Positions 13,297 to 23,407 of a stretch of DNA of 64,000 bases are shown here, in pieces. The stretch lies in assembly GCF_032854445.1 (NCBI RefSeq), contig NC_088295.1, positions 10,901,385 through 10,965,384 of the forward strand. Direction: 5' to 3'. The notes under the pieces were generated by a model. It worked only from the letters and a program-made list of their open reading frames with translations. It was not told the origin of the DNA and ran no database searches. Origin of the DNA: Liolophura sinensis. Taxonomy: Eukaryota; Mollusca; Polyplacophora; Chitonida; Chitonidae. Both the position numbers and the translations under genes were made by a program. Each line of letters starts with the position of its first letter. The first letter of the stretch is position 1.

Positions 13297-13587
13297 ATGT
13301 ACAATAGAATGGATTCGTCCGTTTATCCAAAGAGCAGGGCATTTACCAAGGATTCCTTCTCATTTCTTTTGCTGACTATTCTTTTGTGTTCATCCATAAT
13401 ACAGTTGGGAAAAACCATCAGTCCGTTTACCAATGGCAGGCTGCATGTATCCGATGAGGTTAAAATAAGCTATACACCTCCTGTGAGCAGAATTATCCCC
13501 AGCCTGCAGTCACCTGTTAACATTAATCAACCAGTGAATAGGAAAACTCGCTCGTCATTATACAGGGAGGAATTCCCGGCAAATTGA
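13297..13587 (+). CDS. Possible small secreted or propeptide-like ORF, unrecognised
   Basis: A 96-codon open frame starting with MYNRMDSSVYPKSR. Residues about 20-37 form a hydrophobic block (SFSFLLLTILLCSSIIQLG) that could serve as a signal peptide or signal anchor, although it starts rather far from the N-terminus. The C-terminal part contains a basic NRKTRSS site. No known domain was recognised. The second ATG (Met5) is an alternative start. No TATA box, splice site or polyadenylation signal clearly belongs to it, and a frame of this length can arise by chance in such DNA. Treat it as a weak candidate only. Confidence 0.2.
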   Translation: MYNRMDSSVYPKSRAFTKDSFSFLLLTILLCSSIIQLGKTISPFTNGRLHVSDEVKISYTPPVSRIIPSLQSPVNINQPVNRKTRSSLYREEFPAN

Positions 13588-13742
13588 GTGCTGACGAATG
13601 AGTAAACATGTCTCGGATTTCACGGCCTCCGCGCGGTATAATTCCACAATTTCTCACCTTACTGTCACGAAATGGTCAAGATCTGTTGATCGCTTGATTG
13701 ATAGGCTGATTAACTCATTGATAGAAAGATTCTTTCATTAAA

Positions 13743-13782
13743 GTTTCTATGGCCAGTTTGTGGTATACAAGGCCATAGAAAT
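13743..13782. other. Short perfect hairpin
   Basis: TTTCTATGGCC (13,744-13,754) is followed, after a 16-nt loop, by its exact reverse complement GGCCATAGAAA (13,771-13,781). The function is unknown. It lies 145 bp upstream of the longer hairpin at 13,927. Confidence 0.6.
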
Positions 13783-13926
13783 CACATCACCTAAAACGGA
13801 GAACACCGTAGAGGTCTGGGATGATAGGTATGGCAATCCTTTTGAGTGAACATAAGTTGTTCCTGGTCAATGGTCGTCTGTTGGCCTATGTTTGACCATT
13901 TCTTTCTCATTTCTTTGCTTTGATCA

Positions 13927-13989
13927 TGAACGGAGCTTGGAAATCAACATTCACTCGCATAAAGTGAATGCTGTTTTCCAACCTGTTCA
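13927..13989 (+). ncRNA. MicroRNA-precursor-like hairpin, unassigned
   Basis: The arms at 13,927-13,955 and 13,963-13,989 pair over nearly their full length around a 7-nt loop (CGCATAA). The core pairs TTGGAAATCAACATTCACT with AGTGAATGCTGTTTTCCAA with three mismatches, and the outer TGAAC/GTTCA pairs extend it after a small internal loop. A stem of about 27 bp with scattered mismatches and a short loop fits a pre-miRNA shape, but I do not recognise either arm as a known miRNA. It could also be a remnant of a small inverted-repeat transposon. Confidence 0.3.
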
Positions 13990-16900
13990 ACTGGTTTAGT
14001 TATAAATATATTTAGAAACTGTGAAACAATTTTCTTCAGGAAAACATTCTAAACATACTGTATAAACACAATTAAACCAATTAGCAAAGAAACCGTATAG
14101 AATATTTGTAATCACTTGGAAACACTGATGTGTTAGTTTAATCCCAGACTTGCACACGGATTCTTTGTGACTCTCTTACCTTGATGGCTCTCTAGAACTT
14201 GGTGGAAGATTATGTGACTTGCTATCGTAGCATGTATCAATGAAAAATGTGTCTTAATGGTACTTGAAAGAATAGATCACATTTAAATCAAATCTTTTGA
14301 AAGTTTTATAGAATGCCTTTTGAAGTAGCATGATATATATGTAGGTTTCATGTAAGCTTGCTATTTTAATAATGTTGTTAAAAAGATACAAAATAAATTT
14401 TCAGACGCCTTATTTATTTAGTGTTCTATACGTCAGTGTGAAGAGGAAATTCGCTGAAAACAACAAACAACGGAAGCATGTGTTAGAGAGAGTAGGCCAT
14501 AAGTAGCCAGATTGGCATCTCACATGTTGGCTGTTTTTATATGTTCTGATCACTCAGAATCAGGTAAAACGTCATGCGACCTTAAAGTCACAGGGCTAAC
14601 GACTGCGTTCTCACAAACATCCTGACAGCAGTAGAATGGCTTTCCCAGCCTCGGGCTTGATGTGGCTGTAAAGACGCTACAAATGCTTTTCGCACCATTA
14701 TCCGGCCAGCCAAGACAAGGTTTTATCGGCCCTTGGGGATTAACCCGCAAATACAGGTGACATTATCGGTATTGGTAATGGATTCTTTGACGTACGGTGT
14801 GGAATGTTTTAACTTGTTGACTAACAGAAACACAGTCTAACGAACTAGTGTCAGATTTTAATCCGGTGTTTCAACTCCAACTATTACATCCAAAAAGTGT
14901 GAACTGACCGGCAATAACCACATGGTAATTAGCAAAATGAACTGAATTTGTAAACGAAAGATAAGTCTGATGCATGCATGGCAGCATGAGGAGGTGAATG
15001 GCATATTGTTATCCTTGCTGAGTATTAAGCCATGACGCCTCTGAACCATTCAACATCAGCCGGCAAAAGTTTGCAGCCGGCTATATAGATACATGTGTGG
15101 CCACGTCAAACCTCTGTCTGGGTCACTGCGATATATAAAAACTTGGACATCAAAACCTATTATGAACAACAAAGACTGTCAAACTGTGACGGCTCATCTT
15201 TTAAAGAAATCCACTAATAGGGATCAGAACTACTGTATCATTTTTATACGGTGACAGCAGAAAGAGAACATAGCCCGTGTTTGTGATATAGTCAACCCCG
15301 CGGCTGTCATCCTTGAGGCTGTCGGCAGTGTTCTCACGGCCCAGCATTTGAAGATTTGTTTGACTTTCGGCTTTAAAGAATTCCCAAATGCGTGACAACC
15401 TTGATTAACTTTGAAGAATCTGCTAATATTTTCTAGGAGGATACTTTCCTTGGGTTTTAATGTCACATCTTAGCTCAATCCTAGTCATCAGAGTATGTTC
15501 CTACAGATTATCAGGGGAGAGATTCAGCATTAGGCAATTACCTTGGTGATTTTTCCTCCATTGTGCTATTACCAAAGAAAACAATCCCGCCCACTGTTAT
15601 CTCATAAATGTTGAACAAGTACAGTCATACGTAATCATCTAATCAACATCAAAATGTGTCACGTGTTTTCCATTCGAGATTCATACGAGTCTACAGTCTT
15701 TGTACCCCTGTAACCCAATTTTCAATCCTTCGGTGGATCCCACGTGATACAAAGAGTAAATTGTAAACAAATAAGACTTAGCAGTATCTTAACCTCTTTT
15801 AGTGTATACAACGAAAATCAGTCGCAGCCCTCCATATCGTGGTGCCATGTGGTACAAGTAATGTGTTATGTGATTTAATAGAAAGCTGTAATAAGGGAAT
15901 CTAAGTGGTATACACAGGCTTTATTACTAAAGTGGAAGAAATAGCATGAAGTATCAAAGTTTTCAATTCACGGAGGAAACCTGCCTCGATGGACAAACGT
16001 ACTGTGTGGTATTGTGTTCTGTGTAAAAAGCACTCATGTTCGAAATGTTCCAGGTATTTTCTGAGCTTCGGGCTTTCTTTCTGTGTTCTATGCGACAATG
16101 AGTTGGTTAAATGAAAATTTTAACTAATGTTTCATGGCAGCAGTTTTTAAGCCGTGGTCAAAATGTTTATTGTTCTCATGTATCACAGTCATGTCCTCGG
16201 GGTCTGCGACAATAATCTGGGACCTAAGTTCTTCCTTAAACGACATGTAGAGGCATATTTTATGACATATGTTTTAATTCTACGAACATTACAATGACCT
16301 TATTATTATTGTTGATTTTTTTTTGCCACTCTTGTTGTTGGGGACGGTGTTCGTCATGTCCTTCGCTGTGGGTTGTTCATTTTGGAGCTCATGACCGCAC
16401 ATAGGTCATTTTTTCTTTTTATTCAGCATACATTTCGTTGATTTCAACACTTTGTTGTTCGCTTTCCTTTTTCTTTAATAATTTGATAAAATCTGTTGTT
16501 TCAGTGGCACCAGTTAAGAGACGTCTGCTTTATGTAAGCAGTGTGGCAGGGTATGCCTGTAAGAAATGTGTGAGGTCCCGACAGACTAGGTGGTCAAGAA
16601 TACATCTCTAGAAGCTGTGAGATACTATTTAAATGAAACGCGTTTGGAGGTGGATTTGTGGGCGATTTTCCACTGGGCATTTTTTCAAGGAGTGAGGCTT
16701 TCTGAAAGAAAAATCCGCTCAATGCATGTGCGATAATACTGAAATGTATCCATATATCACCACTTGATTACAAGGACGCATACATGTACACAATACCTGT
16801 AACATGTCAAAAGGATTAAAAGATCTAGACTCTCCGCAACAAAGACGTTTCATGAAATATATATTAATAAAATTAAGAAGTATGTGCCAGAAGGTGGGTG

Positions 16901-18289
16901 GTTGTACATGTTCAACTCTATAACACAGTGCCACAGTATTACCAGAACAAACACCACCAACATGCCGTCAGATGAAAACTCTAATTTATCCCTTTGTTGG
17001 CAACCACTTCTCTCCTGGCGAGCACTGCTTCTCCAGAAAACCTGGGTTCGCCTCACAAAAAATCTATATTTGACGTACTGTCGAACAAATTGACAGTGTT
17101 TGGACGAACACCTTATTACGACCCTGTTTGGTTTTATAAAATGATTGTCAGACAGACAAATAGAGGCGTTAATGTTCGGAAAGCCTTTATCGCACTTGGT
17201 ATTGCATGAAGCCTCTAACTGACAATCTTCATTATAGGGGCCATTCTTCAACGAATCCTAAAGGAGACAACACTCAGTTATAGAGGCATACAGGGGTTAA
17301 GCTGATTGCTTACACAAACTGAACTACTGTCAAATAAGGTTTACGGAAGGCATCAAAACACGCAACAGGCGGACAGAATATTTTATCATTAGACTGCACA
17401 TGTCGCAAAAACGAGATACCATAGTAAGTCAAAGTTATTAACAGTCTGTGGTTTCCCTTGGAATTATGTTTAAAAAAAACATCTGCGTCAAGCTTTCCTA
17501 TTGTTTGCCTATTTTGTCCGTGCACGTCAGTTTTGCGGATATCTTAAGCCATCTTTCTGCCCATCTATCTACTCTCCCAAATCAAGAATATGATGGTGGA
17601 GTACGAACGTATTCTGTCCTATAATTAGTGTTAAGTTTTGGAAAATTTTGTTGTGTTATTTAAACTTTCTCGGCTACTAAATGTGAACAATTCACACTTC
17701 CATTTTACAGAAGTGCTAATTTGAAACGATATTATGATTATTGTAAATGCAGTATCAGTCAATGTTGATGGTGATAGGCCATTGGCCAGTAAAATCACGT
17801 GTTCGAAATCATGACACTGAAACTGGAGGTAGAGATCCATTTCACATTGTTATTTTAAAAACGCAAAATACAATAAATGAACTTGGAAGAATTGGTAAAA
17901 AGAAAGTTTTTCAATTTGGAAATGTTATTAGAAATGGTGTCCCTTTTTGATTTTGTTTGGCAATGAAGCTACCGGACTTTGGGCAAATCGTCCTCGTGAT
18001 ATCTCCCAGATTGCGTTTCAGGTCATAGAATTCGATGATAAATTGAATCATTTTAAGAACAAAAATTGGAACATAAGACTTTCCATTACTGACTATAATA
18101 CAGCAATATCTTTGAAACAAGACATATGTTTGTGCCTCGGACAGAAAATGCATACTTTTTGTTTATGAATAAAAAAACGAGACAAACAGCTACCTATAAA
18201 ATCAGAAATACTCGCTTTCAAAATTGATTGTGGTCAGTGACACGTACGTTCATACACCATACGCTCTACACCTGGATGTGTTGGAGTTC
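13990..18289. other. Gene-free stretch, nothing convincing
   Basis: The longest frame is 16,850-17,251 on minus (133 codons, cysteine-containing N-terminal part, hydrophobic C-terminal part). It has overlapping frames on the other strand and no recognised domain, so I do not call it a gene. No tandem repeats or transposons were recognised here. Confidence 0.5.
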
Positions 18290-18600
18290 GAATACTTTTT
18301 TGATTCATAATATTGATCTCTATAAGCTTGACACCAGCAACAGATTACCACGGTTGACGTCATAATTATTTAAAGAACTGAACACTCAGCCTGCATGGAG
18401 AGTGAACTGTTTTAGAACAGCAGCCCCGAATGCGGTTGAAACGGTATAAGGCATTTAATCCTAACTGCTCTCTCTTAAAACTACATTGCTTATATAACAA
18501 AATTTCATAGCATAGAACTCTGAAACCACATTGACATGGGATCTTATATCTACAAGATATAAACAACTTCATTTATTATGCTATATTAAGCATTGATATT
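18290..18600 (+). repeat. Dispersed repeat (paired with 42.40-42.71 kb)
   Basis: Shares collinear blocks with 42,400-42,710: a GATTCAT..AT.TTGATCTC.ATAAGCT-like segment, TTGACGTCATAATTATT, and an AACTGCTCTCTC / AACAACTCTCTC block. Similarity is patchy, as expected for old copies. The element class is unknown. It lies just upstream of the LTR retrotransposon but outside it. Confidence 0.5.
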
Positions 18601-18651
18601 ATACTAAAACGTAAAAACAATTTCAAACATGGCACTGTGGGGGACAGAGTG

Positions 18652-19627
18652 TGTTATGAACCCCGTCTAAAAACATTGTATTATACTTTTTACTTTTTTA
18701 TTTGTCAGTGTATGGCCTACATTTTGCCCGCTGTTTATGTTATAGCCTGCACTGTAATCCAGTCCAGCGTTCTCGAGGCTTCACCGTTTATGAGTATAGT
18801 GTCATCGTAAACAGAGTGTACAATCTGGAAATATGCATCGGTGTTGCAAACTATCAAACCATCCAGAATTTTCTTTAGGCTGTAAATATGAGCGACGGAG
18901 TTGTGAATCTTGCCCTCATTTAATCAAGTCTACTTGAAAGCTGTCACTTACTCAAGTCCATTTGAGAGCAGTCATATTTACTGTCATTCAGTATGAAAGA
19001 TTTTGCTTTCAGGCCATTCGACATTCTTACTTCATGTTCTGGACGTAGCACTTTGTGAGCTTGTGTTTCGCCACTTGTTATATTTTGAGAAGTCATTTTG
19101 GAGCTTGTATCGCACACTGTCTCTTTGTGCGACTACGTATATTTCCTCCCAGTTTACCCTGAAAGTGACTTTGTGTATATTTTCGAGGTGTGAAACATAC
19201 ATCGCCAGCTCGGCATCACGGACGTTACTGTCAACCCGTTCGCCCTGAGAAGTTACACCTTCACAAGCTGTTGGGGAATTGTCAGCGAGCTGTGCTCGGT
19301 ATTGTCAGCCTGTCATTCGTCGATTGAGGAATTCCTCTCGGCTGTGCATTCTATATTTACTTGGACCGACTAGCCCTTGGAAGCCAGAATATTCCATCCG
19401 GATTTAGACGCTGTAAGAGACTATAAAAATCAGTAAAATACAAATATGTTTGTGGTTATTTGTATTGTTTTTTATATTATTGTCAGCTGTATTATTTGTC
19501 TATTTTGTTAAAATATATGTATTGAATTTATTCAAACGTCTTCGTATTTCTTTGTTTGATCTTGTGTAAGGCCAATCGCTGATTTCAAAGTTAAACAAGC
19601 CAGTTGTTCCTCATCCGATAGTTGTCA
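18652..19627 (+). repeat. 5' LTR of the gypsy-type element
   Basis: Begins TGTTATGAACCCCGTCT and aligns with the sequence from 22,536 across its whole length, for example TTCTCGAGGCTTC, AACCATCCAGAATTTTCTTTA, GTAGCACTTTGTGAGCTTG, AGCTCGGCATCACGGACGTTA and ATTTTGTTAAAATATATGTA. The end is placed at ...GTTGTCA (TG...CA), where the match to the 3' LTR becomes loose, so the right boundary is uncertain by some 10 bp. The length is about 976 bp. I saw no clear primer-binding site just after it. Confidence 0.85.
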
Positions 19628-19825
19628 CCTGATTTAACCGTGTTTTGGTTTCTGTTTTGAATGAAACAGGAGAAGTTTCCAGTTATATTTCCCTCTTGTG
19701 TGGTTACCAGAAAAGAGCTAGGGAGAAGGAAGACAATTCTTCTATAACCATTTGGGGATTCAGAGGGTACTATTAATTTGGATTAAACTTTCTTTCGTGA
19801 TATTAATGGTGTAGAGGACGGTGGG

Positions 19826-21054
19826 GAGTTAGACAGACCTGTGTTCTCTCGATCTGATGTGGTTAAGCAACAAGAGTCAAATCCCGAGTTAAGGGAATTA
19901 GGTTTATCTTTGGAGAAAATAGTTGATGTACCTGTTGCTTATTGCATGGAGATTGAACTGTTGAGAAAAAAACATAGATCCGCTCATGGATCACCTAACG
20001 ATGACTGGGCAATTTTTAATCAAGTTGTCTTACCTCCAAGTTATAGACAAGAAGCACTTGGAATGGCCCATGAGATTCCAGTAAGTGGACATTTAGGCAT
20101 TAGAAAGACAGAAAGAAACCTCACTCGCCATTTTTACAGGCCTAAGATTCACAAGGTTGTCGTTAATTTCTGTAAGACATGTCACACCTGTCTTCTGGTA
20201 GGAAAACCACAGCATAGTGTAAGACCTGCACCATTAGTTCCCATTCCTGCTTTTGGTCAACATTTTAGCAAGATACTTATTGATTGCGTTGGTCAGGATA
20301 CAAATATCTTTTGACTATTATGGATACAGCTACTGTAAGCTATCCCACTGAAACAGATAAGTACTACTACTTTCACCAGGTATGGTTTACCTAAGGAAAT
20401 ACAATCTGACCAGGGGTCAAATACTATGTTCTCAATAAGACATTCATGTCATGTCTTATTTTAGGAAATTATGTATTAGCTGGGCATTAAGCACCATCAG
20501 TTTGAAGGGGCTTTTAAAGACATCACCAGCCCATAAAGAGTGCTCTACAAGAATATTGTATGGAATGCCCAGAAGATTGGGACAAAGTGATTCCATTTGT
20601 ATTGTTTGCCACTAGGGATACTCGTAATGAGTCCACTGGGTTTAGTCTATCTGAGATGGTGTATGGTCGAGATGTTAGAGGTCCGTCGCCTTTGATGAAG
20701 GAGCTTATCTTGACTCAGGAAACAGGAGGAAACTTATTAGAGTATGTTTCCCAGTATCGAGACAGGTTATATAACGCCTGGGAGATGGCTCGTGCTAATC
20801 TGAAGATCTCTCAGGAGAAAATGACACTGTACTGTGACAAGAAGGCTAAGTCAAGAAGTGTTTCTCTTGGGGATCAGGGTCTAGTTTTGTTGCTCCTACC
20901 TCAGAAACCGCTAAAGGCCGAGTTTATTGGACCATATCGGGTGGTTGAGAAAGTTAACGATGTTAACTGCATTATTAGCACACCAGATCAAGAGTATGTC
21001 ACATTAATATGCTCAAAAGTTACAATTCCCGTGATGCAAACTGTCAGTAGATGA
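19826..21054 (+). pseudogene. Integrase remnant of the gypsy-type element
   Basis: The first open piece (19,841-20,314) carries the N-terminal HHCC zinc-binding domain: AHE...SGHLGIRKTERNL...FCKTCHTC. It then enters the catalytic core with the first acidic residue in ILIDCVGQ. The frame then shifts, and YLLTIMDTAT and the second catalytic aspartate in EIQSDQGSN (codon at about 20,407) are readable in another frame. The block that should hold the catalytic glutamate (20,420-20,550) is scrambled and I cannot find it. A second open piece (20,560-21,054) holds the end of the core (PFVLFATRDTRNESTGFS...EMVYGRDVRGP) and a GPY/F-type C-terminal motif (FIGPYRVVEKVND). It is inactive. Confidence 0.9.
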
Positions 21055-21139
21055 GGCTAGCACATGTACATCATGTAGAGGAGAGCGGTTATTTGTTACG
21101 TGTCTTGAACCGAAAGAGACAGGTAGCGTTCAAGTAGAT

Positions 21140-21737
21140 TTGTTAGATCCTAAGTTGGATAATTAAGATGTACTGAGCAATTTAGATGAAGTGTGTTCTG
21201 ATATACCAGGTTGCACTAATGCTGCAGTGTTTGCCTTCAGAGTTTTATCAGTTTCGTTTCACACCGTTTGGCATGAAAAATAGTGCGGCGACGCTTCAGA
21301 GTTTAAGCAATAGAACTGTAGAAGGACTGGACTTCTCTCCAGCCTACATAAATGACATTCTTATTGTGAGCGACACGTGGGAAGACCATTGTAAACATTT
21401 GGAAGAAAATATTTTCTTGATCGTCTTTGTTAGATTTAGTGATTAGTTTGAAGAAGACAAAATTTGTCAAAGGACAGGTGACATACCTTGGTCATGAGGT
21501 TGGCGGTGGACAGGTAGCCTCTCGTTCAGCTAAATTCCAAGCCATACTGGATTTACCAATGCCTGCTTGAAAGAAAGACATTCTTACAGTGCTTGGTGTC
21601 TGTGGTTTTTACCGCAAGTTTGTACGATTTTCAGCGATGTTGCTGCTCATTGACTCAGTTGCTTAAAAGAATGTCACGTTTGTATAGTTTGAGAGTTGCG
21701 AATCTGAGTATGAGCTGTTTTGCTCCAGGAAGGAGGG
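21140..21737 (+). pseudogene. Reverse transcriptase remnant, downstream of integrase
   Basis: The remnant begins near DEVCSDIPGCTN, which resembles the conserved lead-in to gypsy RTs. It continues with FYQFRFTPFGMKNSAATLQ and the active-site region AYINDILIVSDTWEDH. The usual YxDD box reads YIND, so the first aspartate is Asn. Palm and thumb residues follow after a frameshift (KKTKFVKGQVTYLGHEVGGG), then FYRKFVRFS in a further frame. The 5' half of RT is deleted. There are several stops and frameshifts. It sits about 90 bp after the integrase C-terminus on the same strand. Confidence 0.9.
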
Positions 21738-21749
21738 ATGGGATAGAAC

Positions 21750-22126
21750 TGTTACGTAGCCAAGTAACACAATATTATAAGGATCGTCCATAAATCCCCA
21801 GGGGATTCAGGACAGAAGCTGGCGTGAAAAGCTCCGATAGCTTTCTGCAGGCTGTAAGCTTCGTTTAATACCCGACAGGCCTTATTCAGGAAGAGAGACG
21901 TGTTCTCCGAGCGAGCTCTGCAAGAACTGCCGATGTACACCGCGACACGGCCTTATATAGGGCAAATCACGTGGTATAGTAACACAGGTAATGACATCTA
22001 GGGGTTCATTTACAGGGGAGATAACCTATACAAAGGAATTACAAAAACAGTGGAGCATTCATTCACAACACATATTATTGTAAGCAACATAATACAAACA
22101 TTTAATAATAATACGGAAACCTAACA
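21750..22126 (-). mobile_element. Nested solo LTR (candidate) inside the RNase H region
   Basis: This 377-bp block interrupts RNase H coding and is unrelated to it. On plus it starts TGTTACG and ends CCTAACA, giving perfect 5-bp TGTTA/TAACA termini. Read on minus it has a TATA box (CCTATATAAGGCC, near 21,950-21,962) and downstream AATAAG and ATTAAA signals, which is the architecture of an LTR promoter. The flanking 5 bp (AGAAC / GTATC) do not form a target duplication, and some RNase H sequence is missing, so a deletion accompanied or followed insertion. Confidence 0.55.
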
Positions 22127-22384
22127 GTATCTGAAACCGGTGAATTACTTTCTTTAGGAAGTTAAGTAAACATCAAAAGAATTATTCCACACAGAGAAGG
22201 AGACACTGGGCCTAGTACTGGCTGTACAGCATTTCGAAGTGTATTTGACCAGTTGTTCTGGTAATGTCATTGTGCATACTCATCACAACCCTTTGGTATC
22301 CTGACCTTACAGCCCTATGCTTTGGAAATTGTACATATTGCGGGTAAGGATAACATTGTTGCTGACATGCTATCCAGAGCTTGA
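22127..22384 (+). pseudogene. RNase H remnant, end of pol
   Basis: After the inserted block the frame reads RKLSKHQKNYST, then EKETLGLVLAVQHFEVYLTS, an RNase H segment. After one more shift it reads HIAGKDNIVADMLSRA followed by a stop, the classical end of the gypsy RNase H and connection region. That stop lies about 150 bp before the 3' LTR, so RNase H is the last pol domain of this element. The N-terminal RNase H part is lost at the solo-LTR insertion. Confidence 0.9.
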
Positions 22385-22519
22385 TTGACATTTGTGTAAT
22401 GTATATTTCTTTTGCGTATGTACTTATATCCCTTATGACAACATATGGCATTATTGCATATATGTGCTATATTTAGTGATAGTAAAGATCATCGTACTTA
22501 TGTACAGTTATCTTTTCTA

Positions 22520-22535
22520 TGGGGGGGGGGGGGAG
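22520..22535 (+). other. Polypurine tract
   Basis: A run of 13 G followed by AG ends exactly at the first base of the 3' LTR (TGTTACGAG at 22,536). This is where plus-strand DNA synthesis is primed in LTR retroelements. The G run may have lengthened by slippage. Confidence 0.8.
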
Positions 22536-22994
22536 TGTTACGAGTCCCGTCTTTAAATATTGCATTATATTTTTCATTTTTTATTTGTCGGTGTCTGCCC
22601 TACATTTTCCCCTATGTGTATGTTATAGCACCCCACTGTAATTCTGTAATTCTCGAGGCTTCGGTGATTATGAGTACAGTGTCATTGTAAACAGAGCGTA
22701 CAATATATATCAGTGTTCACGATCAAACCATCCAGAATTTTCTTTACTTTAGTCTATACATATGAGTGAAGGAGTAAATCTGGCGGTCATTTACTTAAGT
22801 CCATTTGAGAGCAGTAATATTTACTGTCATTCGCTATGAAAGACTTTGGAGATATTGGCTTTCACGCCATTCGGCATTCGTCATTTATACTCCATTTTCT
22901 GTACGTAGCACTTTGTGAGCTTGTGTTTCGCCATTTGTCATTTTTGAGACGTCATTTTGGAACTTGTATCGCTCACTGTCTCTTCGTGCGATTA

Positions 22995-23123
22995 TTTTAT
23001 TTATTTATTTGATTGATGTTTTACGCCGTATTCAAGAATATTTCACTTATATGGCGACACCCGGCATTATGGTGAGAGGAAACAGGGCGGAGCCCGGAAG
23101 AAACGCACGGCCATCCGCAGTCT
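22995..23123 (-). mobile_element. SINE inserted in the 3' LTR
   Basis: A 129-bp insertion absent from the 5' LTR. A 9-bp target duplication, GTGCGATTA, flanks it at 22,986-22,994 and 23,124-23,132; the 5' LTR has a single GTGCGACTA at this site. The (TTTATT)n tail lies at the left, so the SINE is on minus. It contains the same ACGCCGTATTCAAGAATATTTC and GGAAACAGGGCGGAGCCCGG-type blocks as the other copies. Confidence 0.95.
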
Positions 23124-23147
23124 GTGCGATTACGTATATTTCACGTG

Positions 23148-23407
23148 TACCCTTATACAGGCCTTACCAGAGGCTCGGCGGGCGGAATCTTTCCTCGCCC
23201 CAATGCTCCTGACTCTAGGGCTTGCTTGCTCGCTTCTTTCGCAGTCTTGCTCGATCTCGTATGGTCTTCTCCTTCACTAGCCATGGCTAACCCAGATATA
23301 TAGGCGCGGAGGGATCTCACCAAGTGGGCTGTGACAAAGTGCCGCCCGGCACTACACAAGTTTACCCTAAAAGTGCCGCCCGGCACTACACAAGTTTACC
23401 CTAAAAG
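23148..23407 (-). mobile_element. GC-rich insertion in the 3' LTR, origin unknown
   Basis: This segment is absent from the 5' LTR and more GC-rich than its surroundings. On minus it has a TATA-like box (CCTATATATCTGGG, about 23,290-23,303) and then GCCATGGCT, a start codon in a good context that opens a 43-codon frame (MASEGEDHTRSSKTAKEASK...). At its left boundary on minus lies a 34-bp unit present twice in tandem (23,340-23,373 and 23,374-23,407), which includes the small palindrome AGTGCCGCCCGGCACT. It may be the end of another transposon, but the family is not recognised. Confidence 0.5.

Noticed and set aside
16850-17251. 133-codon minus-strand frame with several cysteines
   Set aside because: The opposite strand has overlapping frames of similar quality, no domain was recognised, and the C-terminal half is low-complexity hydrophobic. 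Chance is as likely as a gene.
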